Assembly (NCBI GenBank): GCA_016932965.1
Contig: JAFGBW010000140.1
Coordinates: 1 to 15,405, forward strand
Reading direction: 5' to 3'
DNA length: 15,405 nucleotides
Source of the DNA: Candidatus Auribacterota bacterium
GTDB taxonomy: Bacteria > Auribacterota > JAFGBW01
In this document: positions 1-6,994 of the stretch, piece after piece
Position numbering within the stretch: the first letter of the stretch is position 1
Layout: every line of letters starts with the position of its first letter
Notes under the pieces: generated by a model
The model's database searches: none
What the model saw: the letters and a program-made list of their open reading frames with translations, nothing else
Told to the model about the DNA's origin: nothing
Translations under genes and position numbers: made by a program

Positions 1-212
1 TTGGGCGCCTTGGCGTCCCTCTACGCCATCCTAGGCTTCGAGTCTCGATTCCTGTCTAAATAACAGCAATAGGGATGAAAAACCTGATGATATCGAAGAT
101 TTATACAATAGGTGAAAATTTAACCGGACAGTACGGCTTGTTGAAAATCGAGCTGCAGAAAAAAATTCTATTTGACCCTTTTGTGATGAAGCATTCCGTT
201 CCTGCGGAGGGT
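1..212. other. Left-edge intergenic DNA, no supported gene
   Basis: I see no supported gene here. A 74-codon plus-strand reading frame starts at 75 but runs into the 3' end of the pilin gene on the other strand, has no convincing ribosome site and resembles nothing I know. The first about 45 bases contain one copy of a short dispersed repeat (see 14-40). Downstream of the pilin stop on the minus strand there is only a 4-bp TCCG/CGGA stem near 198-211, and a T-rich run near 163-176 that is too far away to form a convincing terminator. Confidence 0.5.
14..40 (+). repeat. Short dispersed repeat, copy 1
   Basis: Positions 14-40 match 2081-2107 on the same strand at 23 of 27 bases. The shared blocks are CGTCC, CGCCAT and TAGGCTTCG. 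Both copies are in non-coding DNA beside the pilin/methyltransferase pair. I infer a dispersed intergenic repeat family; its function is unknown. Confidence 0.5.
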
Positions 213-827
213 TTATGTTGTTTGATCAGCAGGTGGCAGTTCCGTTGGAGGAATCCATGTTTTTGTAATATTCGAAGCGGTTGCCAGAAATTTTGTTAAG
301 TTGGTTTGAATATCCTGCATTGAGAATTCAATTATTCTTCCATTGGTCAGCACGGCATATCCTGTTCCATTATGAGGTGGGATTATATTCCCATTAAACA
401 CTTCCACTATATCTGTATCTGAGAAAAGAGGATAATTTGAATATTCATAAAGAGGATCTGAAAAATCCATAAAAACATGATGTCCGTTAATATAAAGTAC
501 AGTCTCCGGGATGGAAACTAATGAAGAATTTTCTCCCCGGATGGCAGGGCAAACCATGTTTTTTGCCTGATCTTTGGCAATTAATTGTACTGACTCCACA
601 GGCTGATTTGTCTCTGTATCCGGGAGCGCTTTGTTCTCCTGGAAATACAGCAAACTCATGGTGTACAGATTTTTTAAATTAGCCATGCATTTCATTTTTT
701 GAGAATGCCTGACGGCTTTTCTCGCAGCGGTTCCTGCGAGCATGACCAGAATCATGATAATGCCGATGACAGTCAGAAGCTCTATCAGCGTAAAACCTTT
801 ATTAAGAAATAATTTTTTCTTTACCAT
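213..827 (-). CDS. Type II secretion/type IV pilus-like pseudopilin (prepilin) with H-X9-NG signature
   Basis: About 204 residues, starting at MVKKK. I chose the ATG at 827 because the class III prepilin leader MVKKKLFLNKG then gives the usual short basic leader, with TAGGA 8 nt upstream of the ATG. An ATG 25 codons earlier would add an atypical hydrophobic stretch. Cleavage is expected before F12 (FTLIE), with the conserved E at mature position 5, followed by a hydrophobic helix to about residue 32. The C-terminal part contains H152-X9-N162-G163, a variant of the H-X9-DG signature of prepilin-like proteins in Planctomycetes/Lentisphaerae relatives. Such proteins are inserted in the inner membrane, processed by a prepilin peptidase, and form pilus-like fibres of secretion or adhesion systems. 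No other pilus gene is in the window, so its system is unknown. It lies 141 nt downstream of the methyltransferase on the same strand. Confidence 0.8.
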   Translation of the reverse strand: MVKKKLFLNKGFTLIELLTVIGIIMILVMLAGTAARKAVRHSQKMKCMANLKNLYTMSLLYFQENKALPDTETNQPVESVQLIAKDQAKNMVCPAIRGENSSLVSIPETVLYINGHHVFMDFSDPLYEYSNYPLFSDTDIVEVFNGNIIPPHNGTGYAVLTNGRIIEFSMQDIQTNLTKFLATASNITKTWIPPTELPPADQTT

Positions 828-846
828 GATCCTGTTCCTAGGATTA

Positions 847-875
847 TTTATAACAAATTGTTTAAACAAAAACAA
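847..875 (-). promoter_or_regulatory. Candidate sigma-70-type promoter for the pseudopilin, spacer containing a 12-bp palindrome
   Basis: On the minus strand, TTGTTT (870-875) and TATAAA (847-852) are separated by 17 bp. The spacer begins with the perfect palindrome TTGTTTAAACAA (858-869), a plausible operator. The predicted transcript start near 840 leaves a leader only just long enough for the TAGGA ribosome site. The -35 is weak (3 of 6). Confidence 0.4.
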
Positions 876-968
876 GGTAAAAACGATTTTGAAGGTTCCC
901 ATTTTTTATCCAAATAGATTATTCCACAGCTTCTTTGAGGAAGAAGTCCGGAGTTGCCAAATAATATT

Positions 969-1787
969 CTATTTTATTGCTTCGATGAGCAGAAATAATC
1001 CATGGTTTTTGAGGATTTTTCTGATCAGCCATCTTGGCCATAGTTTTTTTGCCCACGACAGAAGCATGCTGTGATGTTTTTGGCCCACGGAGCCTTGCAG
1101 TAGATCCCCGAATGATAACTGGCTCCGGATACTGACCTGGGAAAATTTTGCGAACATCTTTTCAGCCTCCTGGATTGAATAGGCTTTCGTTCCGGGACTT
1201 TCCAGATGATTCGCATAAATTTCAGTGAGCGATTGAAAGGGGCGGCCTGTTAACAGGCCGTATCTGGCCCACAGCATGTATCCGGTCAAAGCGTATTTAT
1301 GGTAGATCATGATCCGTGCGATTCCTTTGTGCCGAAGCACACGGAAGACCTGATTAACCGTTTCAGGCGTGTTGGGCGTGTGATGTAAGACGCCCCAGGA
1401 ATAGACCAGGTCAAAAGAAGCATCATCAAAGGAGAGGTTTTCCGCGTCATCCACTCTAAGCTCTGATTTAAGACCATACAGGGCAAGTCTTTTCTGGGTA
1501 TGTTCAATGGCCCTGGTTGTGATATCCACGCCCGTCAGTGTCCGGGGGCCGCTTTTAGCCCATTCTAAGTGATCGGCTCCCATTCCAACGCCGATTTCAA
1601 GCACGTCCTTCCCTTTTCCCTCATGAAATCCGGCGAAATCGTGAAGGTAAGGTTCCAGATTGTATCTGGCCCTGGCCTGCGATTCGTAGTAGTTTCTTTC
1701 AGATTCTCCGGATGCATAGACCTCGCCGCAGCTTTTGTCATTCCAGAACTCTTTTACACGAGTTTTTAGATCGGTTTCATTCTGCAT
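969..1787 (-). CDS. Class I SAM-dependent methyltransferase
   Basis: 272 residues with a Rossmann-type methyltransferase core (Methyltransf_11/UbiE-like). Motif I is VLEIGVGMGAD at 62-72, the acidic residue that contacts the SAM ribose lies in GVDIT (D88), and the motif around 121-140 reads SFDLVYSWGVLHHTPNT. About 55 N-terminal residues (FWNDKSCGE...) resemble those of methyltransferases found near cell-surface polysaccharide genes, but the substrate cannot be read from sequence. The ATG at 1787 is preceded by GTGGAG with 5-6 nt spacing. It is 489 nt downstream of flgL on the same strand and has its own likely promoter, so it is probably not part of the flagellar operon. The gene contains a perfect 18-bp palindrome at 1243-1260. 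Confident as a SAM methyltransferase; no specific function is assigned. Confidence 0.88.
   Translation of the reverse strand: MQNETDLKTRVKEFWNDKSCGEVYASGESERNYYESQARARYNLEPYLHDFAGFHEGKGKDVLEIGVGMGADHLEWAKSGPRTLTGVDITTRAIEHTQKRLALYGLKSELRVDDAENLSFDDASFDLVYSWGVLHHTPNTPETVNQVFRVLRHKGIARIMIYHKYALTGYMLWARYGLLTGRPFQSLTEIYANHLESPGTKAYSIQEAEKMFAKFSQVSIRSQLSFGDLLQGSVGQKHHSMLLSWAKKLWPRWLIRKILKNHGLFLLIEAIK
1243..1260. repeat. Perfect 18-bp palindrome inside the methyltransferase gene
   Basis: CGGCCTGTTAACAGGCCG equals its own reverse complement. It encodes part of YGLLTGRPF in the methyltransferase, so it may be a coding coincidence. See the findings for the odds. Confidence 0.6.
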
Positions 1788-1855
1788 GATGTCTCCACAA
1801 CGCTTTTGTTCTTATGTTATGCTGATGAATCAATCCAGTTTATCCGGAGAGGAGG

Positions 1856-1884
1856 TCTTTAAAACAACCCTAATAATTTGTCAA
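1856..1884 (-). promoter_or_regulatory. Candidate sigma-70-type promoter for the methyltransferase
   Basis: Perfect -35 TTGACA (1879-1884, minus strand), 17-bp spacer, and a weak -10 TAAAGA (1856-1861). The predicted leader is about 60 nt. The -10 matches only 3 of 6 bases. Confidence 0.4.
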
Positions 1885-1956
1885 TGGTGTATGCAATTGA
1901 AGTTACCCAAAAATATGGCGTTATTAAAAGATTATCGTGTTATAAATAATTTATCC

Positions 1957-2146
1957 GCCACGAAGGACACGAAGAGCACAAAGAAAAATAGAATACATTT
2001 TGAGTTGGAATGATGAAATTTTTATTAACTGAGAATTGGACTGCGGACATCTTGCCTTTGCCCTTGCTGGCGACTCAAACCGTCCTTCTTCGCCATAATA
2101 GGCTTCGGGTTAAAACTCAATACTCATCGTTTATACTCTTCGTGGT
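1957..2146. repeat. Inverted-repeat intergenic element with 9-nt CACGAAGRR units
   Basis: The left end carries three adjacent 9-mers: CACGAAGGA (1959-1967), CACGAAGAG (1968-1976) and CACAAAGAA (1977-1985). The right end carries CTCTTCGTG (2136-2144), a perfect 9-bp inverted match to the middle unit. Inside the ends the similarity continues weakly (TTGAGTTGGAA against TTGAGTTTTAA on the other strand). The interior holds copy 2 of the left-edge repeat. No reading frame is present. CACGAAG-type repeats are, from memory, common in intergenic DNA of several environmental phyla; here it looks like a gene-less, MITE-like remnant. Confidence 0.5.
2081..2107 (+). repeat. Short dispersed repeat, copy 2
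   Basis: Matches 14-40 at 23 of 27 bases on the same strand, and lies inside the inverted-repeat element 1957-2146. Confidence 0.5.
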
Positions 2147-2262
2147 GATATTGATTGAATAAAATTAAAATTTCACTTGTCATTAATTCTAATCAATTAC
2201 AGGTTAATAAATGGTGACTCATATGGATATAACGTTGGGATATGTCCTGACTTTGCATGATG

Positions 2263-2288
2263 AAAGAATAAAGATTTCAGATGAAATC
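2263..2288 (-). terminator. Weak candidate terminator overlapping the flgL stop codon
   Basis: On the minus strand GATTTC-ATCT-GAAATC forms a 6-bp stem (arms within 2273-2288) that includes the flgL stop, followed by TTTATTCTTT. The stem is AT-rich and weak. No better terminator is visible in the 489 nt after flgL. Confidence 0.3.
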
Positions 2289-3209
2289 CAGGAGTGAAGG
2301 GGCGATGATTTTGGCCCCGACTTCTAGGGAGCATTGTAAAATATAATTCTGGTAATTCAAATCAATAATGGCCCTTGCCATATCCACATCCAGAATATCG
2401 CTTAGATTCATCTGCTTGAAAATCGAGAGCTCCTCATTGTTCGATTCCGTTGTTTCCATCTGCTGGAGCCTGTTCCCGGCAATGGCTATGGCCACATTGA
2501 TGTTTTCGAATTCGTCTCTCAAATCATCCAGAGCATCAGATGCCGCTCCCATGTCTCCTGAGGTGAGCGCATCCCGAAGACGAAGGACCGAGTCAAAAAT
2601 ATCGTTTTGGCCTCCTTCCCCGTTGGGCATGAAGGGCATGGATCCTGAAACATTGATCTGGATACCGATGCCTTCGGCCACGGTATGCATGATGGGATCG
2701 TCAATCCCCCGGACATTTCTTGAAACCCCGGTGATGTTTCCGTACGCATCCGTGGCCTCGATATAGGGCCGGGTCAGACTTTCATGGCCGCCGAACAGGT
2801 ATTTGCCCAAATACTTGGCATTGGCGTTGATGAAGATTTCATTAATCATTTGATTGATTTCAGTGATGACAATGGGTCTCATGGCGGAGGTCTGGGGAGT
2901 CAGGTTGTTCACGACATCAGCTGAGAGGCCTTCTATCTCCAGGAGCAGATCTGAAGTGCTGGACAACGCTAAAATAGCGGCATTCAACCGTGCTGTTCCA
3001 TCAGAGATGTTCGATTGATGCTGTTCTGTCGCGGCTATTCCTGATTTTAATCCTACGGATTTCACGACGCCGATCGGATCATCGGAAGGCTGGTTGATTC
3101 TTTTTCCTGTGGAAATCTGAAGCTGAAGCTCCTGAAGGAGTCTCAGATTCTTATTGATGTCGGACATCACTTGTCCCATCTGCTGTGAATTGGTAACTCG
3201 AATCGTCAT
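2277..3209 (-). CDS. flgL: Flagellar hook-filament junction protein FlgL (HAP3)
   Basis: 310 residues, close to the usual FlgL length (about 300-320). FlgL is exported by the flagellar type III apparatus and forms the second junction layer between FlgK and the flagellin filament. The N-terminal flagellin-like coiled coil shows the family pattern: RVTNSQQMGQVMSDINKN, then LQLQISTGKRINQPSDDPIGV at about 28-48. The C-terminal helix reads LNYQNYILQCSLEVGAKI and ends SLLDFI, matching the family's terminal SLLDF. The ATG lies 1 nt after the flgK stop (TGA-T-ATG), which implies coupled translation. It is the last flagellar gene here; csrA and fliW, which often follow flgL, are not present in the next 500 nt. 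Confidence 0.95.
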   Translation of the reverse strand: MTIRVTNSQQMGQVMSDINKNLRLLQELQLQISTGKRINQPSDDPIGVVKSVGLKSGIAATEQHQSNISDGTARLNAAILALSSTSDLLLEIEGLSADVVNNLTPQTSAMRPIVITEINQMINEIFINANAKYLGKYLFGGHESLTRPYIEATDAYGNITGVSRNVRGIDDPIMHTVAEGIGIQINVSGSMPFMPNGEGGQNDIFDSVLRLRDALTSGDMGAASDALDDLRDEFENINVAIAIAGNRLQQMETTESNNEELSIFKQMNLSDILDVDMARAIIDLNYQNYILQCSLEVGAKIIAPSLLDFI

Positions 3210-3210
3210 A

Positions 3211-4920
3211 TCACAATCCGTTAATTAAAGTGTCCAGAACCGTGTCCATGGCCGAAATATATTTGGCTGCAGCCTGGAACATTCTCTGAAAAATCAGCAT
3301 GTTTGCCGCTTCTTCATCCAGAGAAACTCCTGTGGAAGAAGCCATTCTCTGTTCCAGCATCAGCATCAGAGCTGTCTGAGTTTCTTCATTTCTTTTGGCT
3401 GTCTGAGATTCCGTTCCCGCCTCGGACACGATGGAAGCGTAATAATCGGTCAAGGTCGTGGTTCCGCTGTTCAGCAACCGTTCATTCTGAAGCGCATAAA
3501 TCAGCAGGGCATTTCTGTTGTCTCCGGGAGAGGCGGATTTTCCGGCTGTGATGGTATCAGGATCGGCTGTGACGGAATCTTTTAAGGCAATCGAGTAAGC
3601 GGAATTTCCTGAAAAGAAAGTATTGACTCCAAATGCCAGTAAAAAATCAGAATCATCGGTGTTTTCAGTGGAATCCTGGATGAATTCGAATTGACATCCT
3701 GCTCCTGCGGTAAATTGAAGCCGGTTGTCCCCGGTCAGACCGGCCGTGAGACTGCCTGTACCTGAAAAAGCCAAAGTTACAGAGTTAATGATGTCATTCA
3801 AGCTCTGTGTTGCAGGATCGACGGTGATGGCCTGTTCATCCACAACCGCTCCTGTAACTTGATCGTATGTTGTGATATAGAATGTACCTGCTTGCACGGG
3901 GTAGGTCACATCATTGTCGGTCAATAGGGCCATGATGACAGCCGGCTGACTCACCACCACGTCCCCTTGCGCTGTCAGATGTCCGGAAAGCGTGGTGCCC
4001 TGCGTATGAAGACGGTTCACTTCTTCTATCAAAGTGGATGCAAGCGTGTCCAGTTTATCCAGGGTCTGTCCTATCATCGTGTCACGGGCATCCAAAAGCC
4101 CCTTTAGTTCTCCCCCGGTTACCACGATGGGCACCCCGGAATTCGCATTAGCCGGCACCAGATGTCCATTTGCGTCTGACACGGCGCTCAGAGGAATGCT
4201 TCGGGTTCCTGCTACCAGCACAGCGCCCTGGGCTTCTATCAGAAGGTTTTTGTTTTCGTCTTCGAATGAAGTCACATCCAGAATTTTATTTAACTGCTTG
4301 ACCAGGAGTTCCCTGGAATCCCTCAGATCGTTGGCATTTTGAATTCCTCCTGCTTCAACGGATGCAATCTTGTCATTTAACACGGCAATTCGTTCGGTCA
4401 GGCTGTTGATTTCATCCACCTTGATGCGGATTACCTGATCCACTTCATTCTGGATCGCCTGCATTTGCCGGGACAATGAATTGAGTTTAGTAACTAGTCC
4501 CTGCGCCTTTCCAAGAACAACGCTTCTGGCTCCATAATCTTCCGGGGTATTGGCAAGCGTATGAAAGGAATTGAAGAAATCGGAAATGGCAGTCTGCAAC
4601 CCAGTATCCGTAGGTTCATTTAAGACCTGTTCGATTTGTTCCATTAATTTCGTATAGATTTCATACTGTCCGGCCTTCTGGTTTTCTTCTTCGATCTGAA
4701 GGCGGGTGAACTCATCCGTGAGTCTTTTAATGGCATCAATATGGACACCGGTTCCCCTTTGTCCAGGACTGTAATCCTGGGGGGGGTTGGTAACCAAGAC
4801 AGCTCTTTGCCGGGTGTATCCTTCTGTATTGATATTGGCAATATTGTGGCCGATCACGCCCAAGGCTCCCTGGGCGGCCCGCATTGCCTCCGTTCCCAGC
4901 GATAATTGTTCAAAGCTCAT
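3211..4920 (-). CDS. flgK: Flagellar hook-associated protein FlgK (HAP1)
   Basis: 569 residues, slightly longer than the approximately 550-residue enterobacterial protein. FlgK is the first junction protein on the hook. The N-terminus has the rod/hook signature around residues 10-40 (MRAAQGALGVIGHNIANINT, then EGYTRQRAVL). A coiled-coil region covers about 120-220, a variable central domain follows, and the C-terminal helix has the FlgK/FlgE-type pattern (SLDEEAANMLIFQRMFQAAA, then KYISAMDTVLDTLING). The ATG at 4920 is preceded by AAAGGGG, and the gene starts 6 nt after the flgN stop, so its export chaperone FlgN is encoded directly upstream, with FlgL immediately after. Full length, with no frame damage. 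Confidence 0.95.
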   Translation of the reverse strand: MSFEQLSLGTEAMRAAQGALGVIGHNIANINTEGYTRQRAVLVTNPPQDYSPGQRGTGVHIDAIKRLTDEFTRLQIEEENQKAGQYEIYTKLMEQIEQVLNEPTDTGLQTAISDFFNSFHTLANTPEDYGARSVVLGKAQGLVTKLNSLSRQMQAIQNEVDQVIRIKVDEINSLTERIAVLNDKIASVEAGGIQNANDLRDSRELLVKQLNKILDVTSFEDENKNLLIEAQGAVLVAGTRSIPLSAVSDANGHLVPANANSGVPIVVTGGELKGLLDARDTMIGQTLDKLDTLASTLIEEVNRLHTQGTTLSGHLTAQGDVVVSQPAVIMALLTDNDVTYPVQAGTFYITTYDQVTGAVVDEQAITVDPATQSLNDIINSVTLAFSGTGSLTAGLTGDNRLQFTAGAGCQFEFIQDSTENTDDSDFLLAFGVNTFFSGNSAYSIALKDSVTADPDTITAGKSASPGDNRNALLIYALQNERLLNSGTTTLTDYYASIVSEAGTESQTAKRNEETQTALMLMLEQRMASSTGVSLDEEAANMLIFQRMFQAAAKYISAMDTVLDTLINGL

Positions 4921-4926
4921 GATTAT

Positions 4927-5433
4927 TTACCCCTTTCGATCCATTAAATTATGAAGATAATATTTGGAATCCACTTTGCACTGCCGGTTGTAGACCATTT
5001 TGCTCCGGTGGCGGTTTTTCCCGCATAATATCCCCATGGAATGATTGACGATCTCGATGGTTTTTTTCAGAAGGGCTTCACATTTTCGGTTTTGATACTG
5101 GATGTTTGTCAACAGATCATGGAGGGTGTTTCTCATGGTCATGAGTGTTTGCGAAAAGCCGGGATCGAGTTTTTCCGCCAGCATTTTCAATGTGATCTTT
5201 CCAGACGGGAATCTCATTTTATTCGCGATCACTCCCACAACGGCCAGACGTGAATTTTCCAGTTCCCTGGATTTTAAAAAGAGGGAATGCTCCTTCATGG
5301 TCAGGTTTCTGAATGCTTCGCTGTCGCCGCTGATCAGCATCTTTTCTTTTTCTTTGAGGTGCCTGAACACGTCTTCGGCGTGCTGGATTTCGCCATTCAC
5401 TATTCGAAGCAGATAATTGACGGAAGCATCCAT
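4927..5433 (-). CDS. flgN: FlgN-like export chaperone for FlgK/FlgL
   Basis: 168 residues, almost entirely helical, with charged heptad-like stretches (about residues 10-60 and 90-135) typical of the FlgN/FliT chaperone fold. FlgN binds the C-terminal helices of FlgK and FlgL in the cytoplasm and delivers them to the export gate. The assignment rests on fold-like composition and on position between flgJ and flgK, where flgN normally lies, more than on sequence motifs. The C-terminal about 35 residues (from GKNRHRSKM) are basic and extend beyond the usual length of about 140. The ribosome site GGAGGAG overlaps the flgJ stop (TAGGAGGAG) and places the ATG 9 nt after it. FlgM, often encoded here, is missing. 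Confidence 0.75.
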   Translation of the reverse strand: MDASVNYLLRIVNGEIQHAEDVFRHLKEKEKMLISGDSEAFRNLTMKEHSLFLKSRELENSRLAVVGVIANKMRFPSGKITLKMLAEKLDPGFSQTLMTMRNTLHDLLTNIQYQNRKCEALLKKTIEIVNHSMGILCGKNRHRSKMVYNRQCKVDSKYYLHNLMDRKG

Positions 5434-5442
5434 TTACTCCTC

Positions 5443-5850
5443 CTATACCAGTTGGTCCACCATGGGCCGGTCATCCTGGTTATTTTTGGCTAATGATTTT
5501 TCATAGGATTGTACGATCATTTTTGAGATACCTACGGATCCCCCTTCAGCCATCTTGCCGGCAGTTTGTTCATCCAGAAGATCCTGCCATATTTCGGAAG
5601 CGGTTGAAGCAGGGAATATCCCGTCTTCCGTATGAAGGGATTTTCTCATTTCTTTTAAAAGCAGATGGATGAACATGCTTTCAAATGCGGAAGCGACCTT
5701 TTTCAACCCCTCGGGTGTTTCCTCCAGGTTTCTCAGGTCTTCTCCGGCCGGATTCGTCCTTCGTTTGAGCATGGCTAAAACGTTTTTTGAATCATCGAGG
5801 AAGCTCTGCATTTGTCCCATTCCATAATCATCTGTCATGATTGCGTCCAT
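5443..5850 (-). CDS. flgJ: Rod-binding protein, FlgJ N-terminal domain only
   Basis: 135 residues. The rod-binding domain lies at about 50-118, with ASAFESMFIHLLLKEMRKS at 53-71 and a downstream QDLLDEQTAGKMAEGGSVGI stretch typical of the family. It assists rod assembly in the periplasm. Proteobacterial FlgJ has a second, peptidoglycan-hydrolase domain (total about 310 residues). Here the stop codon comes right after the rod-binding domain and is followed at once by flgN, so the short form looks genuine and a separate wall hydrolase would be needed. AAAGG lies upstream of the ATG at 5850. A second ATG four codons later (5838) is possible, since the first site is not well spaced. Confidence 0.85.
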   Translation of the reverse strand: MDAIMTDDYGMGQMQSFLDDSKNVLAMLKRRTNPAGEDLRNLEETPEGLKKVASAFESMFIHLLLKEMRKSLHTEDGIFPASTASEIWQDLLDEQTAGKMAEGGSVGISKMIVQSYEKSLAKNNQDDRPMVDQLV

Positions 5851-5889
5851 GCTTGTTCCGTTGCCTTTATTTATGGATTTTCATTTTCA

Positions 5890-6984
5890 TCACATGAATT
5901 CCAGTTTCGCCCTCAATGCTCCGGCCCGTTTCATGGTTTGAAAGATGGCAATGAGGTCAGCCGGAGTCGCCCCCAGGGAATTCAAATTCCTGGCCACCTG
6001 ACCAATATTCACGCTATGGCCCAACATCATGACTTTTTGCGGCGTCTCAGCCGTGTCGGTTGCGGGGACTTCCTTGGCTTTGATGGTGACAGTCAGCGTT
6101 CCGTGACTGATTGCGACAGGCGCTATCACGACGTTTTCTCCCGTGACAATGGTTCCGGTTCTTTCGTTGATCACGACTTTGGCCGGTAAATCTCCCTCCA
6201 CGGTCAATTGTTCTATCCGGGAAATAAAACTGATCGGATTGTCTGTAAAGTCACGGGGTATTTCCAATTCCACGGATCCGCTGTCAGATGCTTGTGCGCA
6301 GGAGGCGAATGTCTGGTTGATGACATTCACGATCCTGTTCGACACGGTGAAATCAGGCTCAATGAGAGCCAAAAGAATTTTATGGTTTTTCACGAAGACA
6401 GAATCCACTTCATTTTCCACTAAGGCTCCCTGCGGGATCACTCCGACAGTAGGATGACTGAGTCCGCCGGTCTGGCTGCCGGTCAATCCGCCCACAGTGA
6501 CCGGTCCCTGAGCCACGGCATAAATCCGGCCGTCCGCTCCCTGCATGGACGTCATGACGAGCGTTCCGCCTTCCAGTGATTTACAGTCTCCAATGGATGA
6601 AACGGTGGCGTCAATTCTGGAACCTTCTTTGATAAAAGGGGGCAATTCCGCCGTCACCAATACCGCAGCCACGTTTTTGACTTTCATTTCCGTATTGGAG
6701 CTGGATAAGCCGAATTTGGATATTTTAGACGGCACGATACCGAGCTTGTCCAGCATGTTGGTGAGGGATTGGGAGGTGAAAACAGTCTGAGTCTTGTCTC
6801 CGGTTCCTTTGAGACCAACGACCAGTCCGTAACCGAAGAGCTGATTGCTTCTCACTCCCTGGATTTCAACCAAATCCTTTAGACGCACTTCCATCTGTGC
6901 CTGGGCATGACAGGAAAGAAAAAGCATTGCCGCGCACATCGCCAGAGACGATTTCACTTGTTCAAGCCAATGTGTCACTTTCAT
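5890..6984 (-). CDS. flgI: Flagellar P-ring protein FlgI
   Basis: 364 residues, matching the usual approximately 365. A Sec signal peptide ends at about HAQA-Q (residue 29). The mature protein starts with the highly conserved RLKDLVEIQGVRSNQLFGYG, followed by LVVGLKGTGDKTQ. The C-terminal IGQVARNLNSLGATPADLIA, then IFQTMKRAGAL, is also a strong family signature. FlgI forms the periplasmic ring around the rod at the peptidoglycan layer and is helped by FlgA, encoded two genes upstream. The start is clear: AAAGGAG overlaps the flgH stop (TAAAGGAGAAATCATG), 10 nt between genes. Intact. Confidence 0.97.
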   Translation of the reverse strand: MKVTHWLEQVKSSLAMCAAMLFLSCHAQAQMEVRLKDLVEIQGVRSNQLFGYGLVVGLKGTGDKTQTVFTSQSLTNMLDKLGIVPSKISKFGLSSSNTEMKVKNVAAVLVTAELPPFIKEGSRIDATVSSIGDCKSLEGGTLVMTSMQGADGRIYAVAQGPVTVGGLTGSQTGGLSHPTVGVIPQGALVENEVDSVFVKNHKILLALIEPDFTVSNRIVNVINQTFASCAQASDSGSVELEIPRDFTDNPISFISRIEQLTVEGDLPAKVVINERTGTIVTGENVVIAPVAISHGTLTVTIKAKEVPATDTAETPQKVMMLGHSVNIGQVARNLNSLGATPADLIAIFQTMKRAGALRAKLEFM

Positions 6985-6994
6985 GATTTCTCCT

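Noticed and set aside
75-299. 74-codon plus-strand reading frame at the left edge
   Set aside because: Overlaps the 3' end of the pilin gene, has no good ribosome site and resembles no family I recognise.
1735-2013. 92-codon plus-strand reading frame
   Set aside because: Begins inside the methyltransferase on the other strand and ends by translating the CACGAAG repeat (ATKDTKSTKKN).
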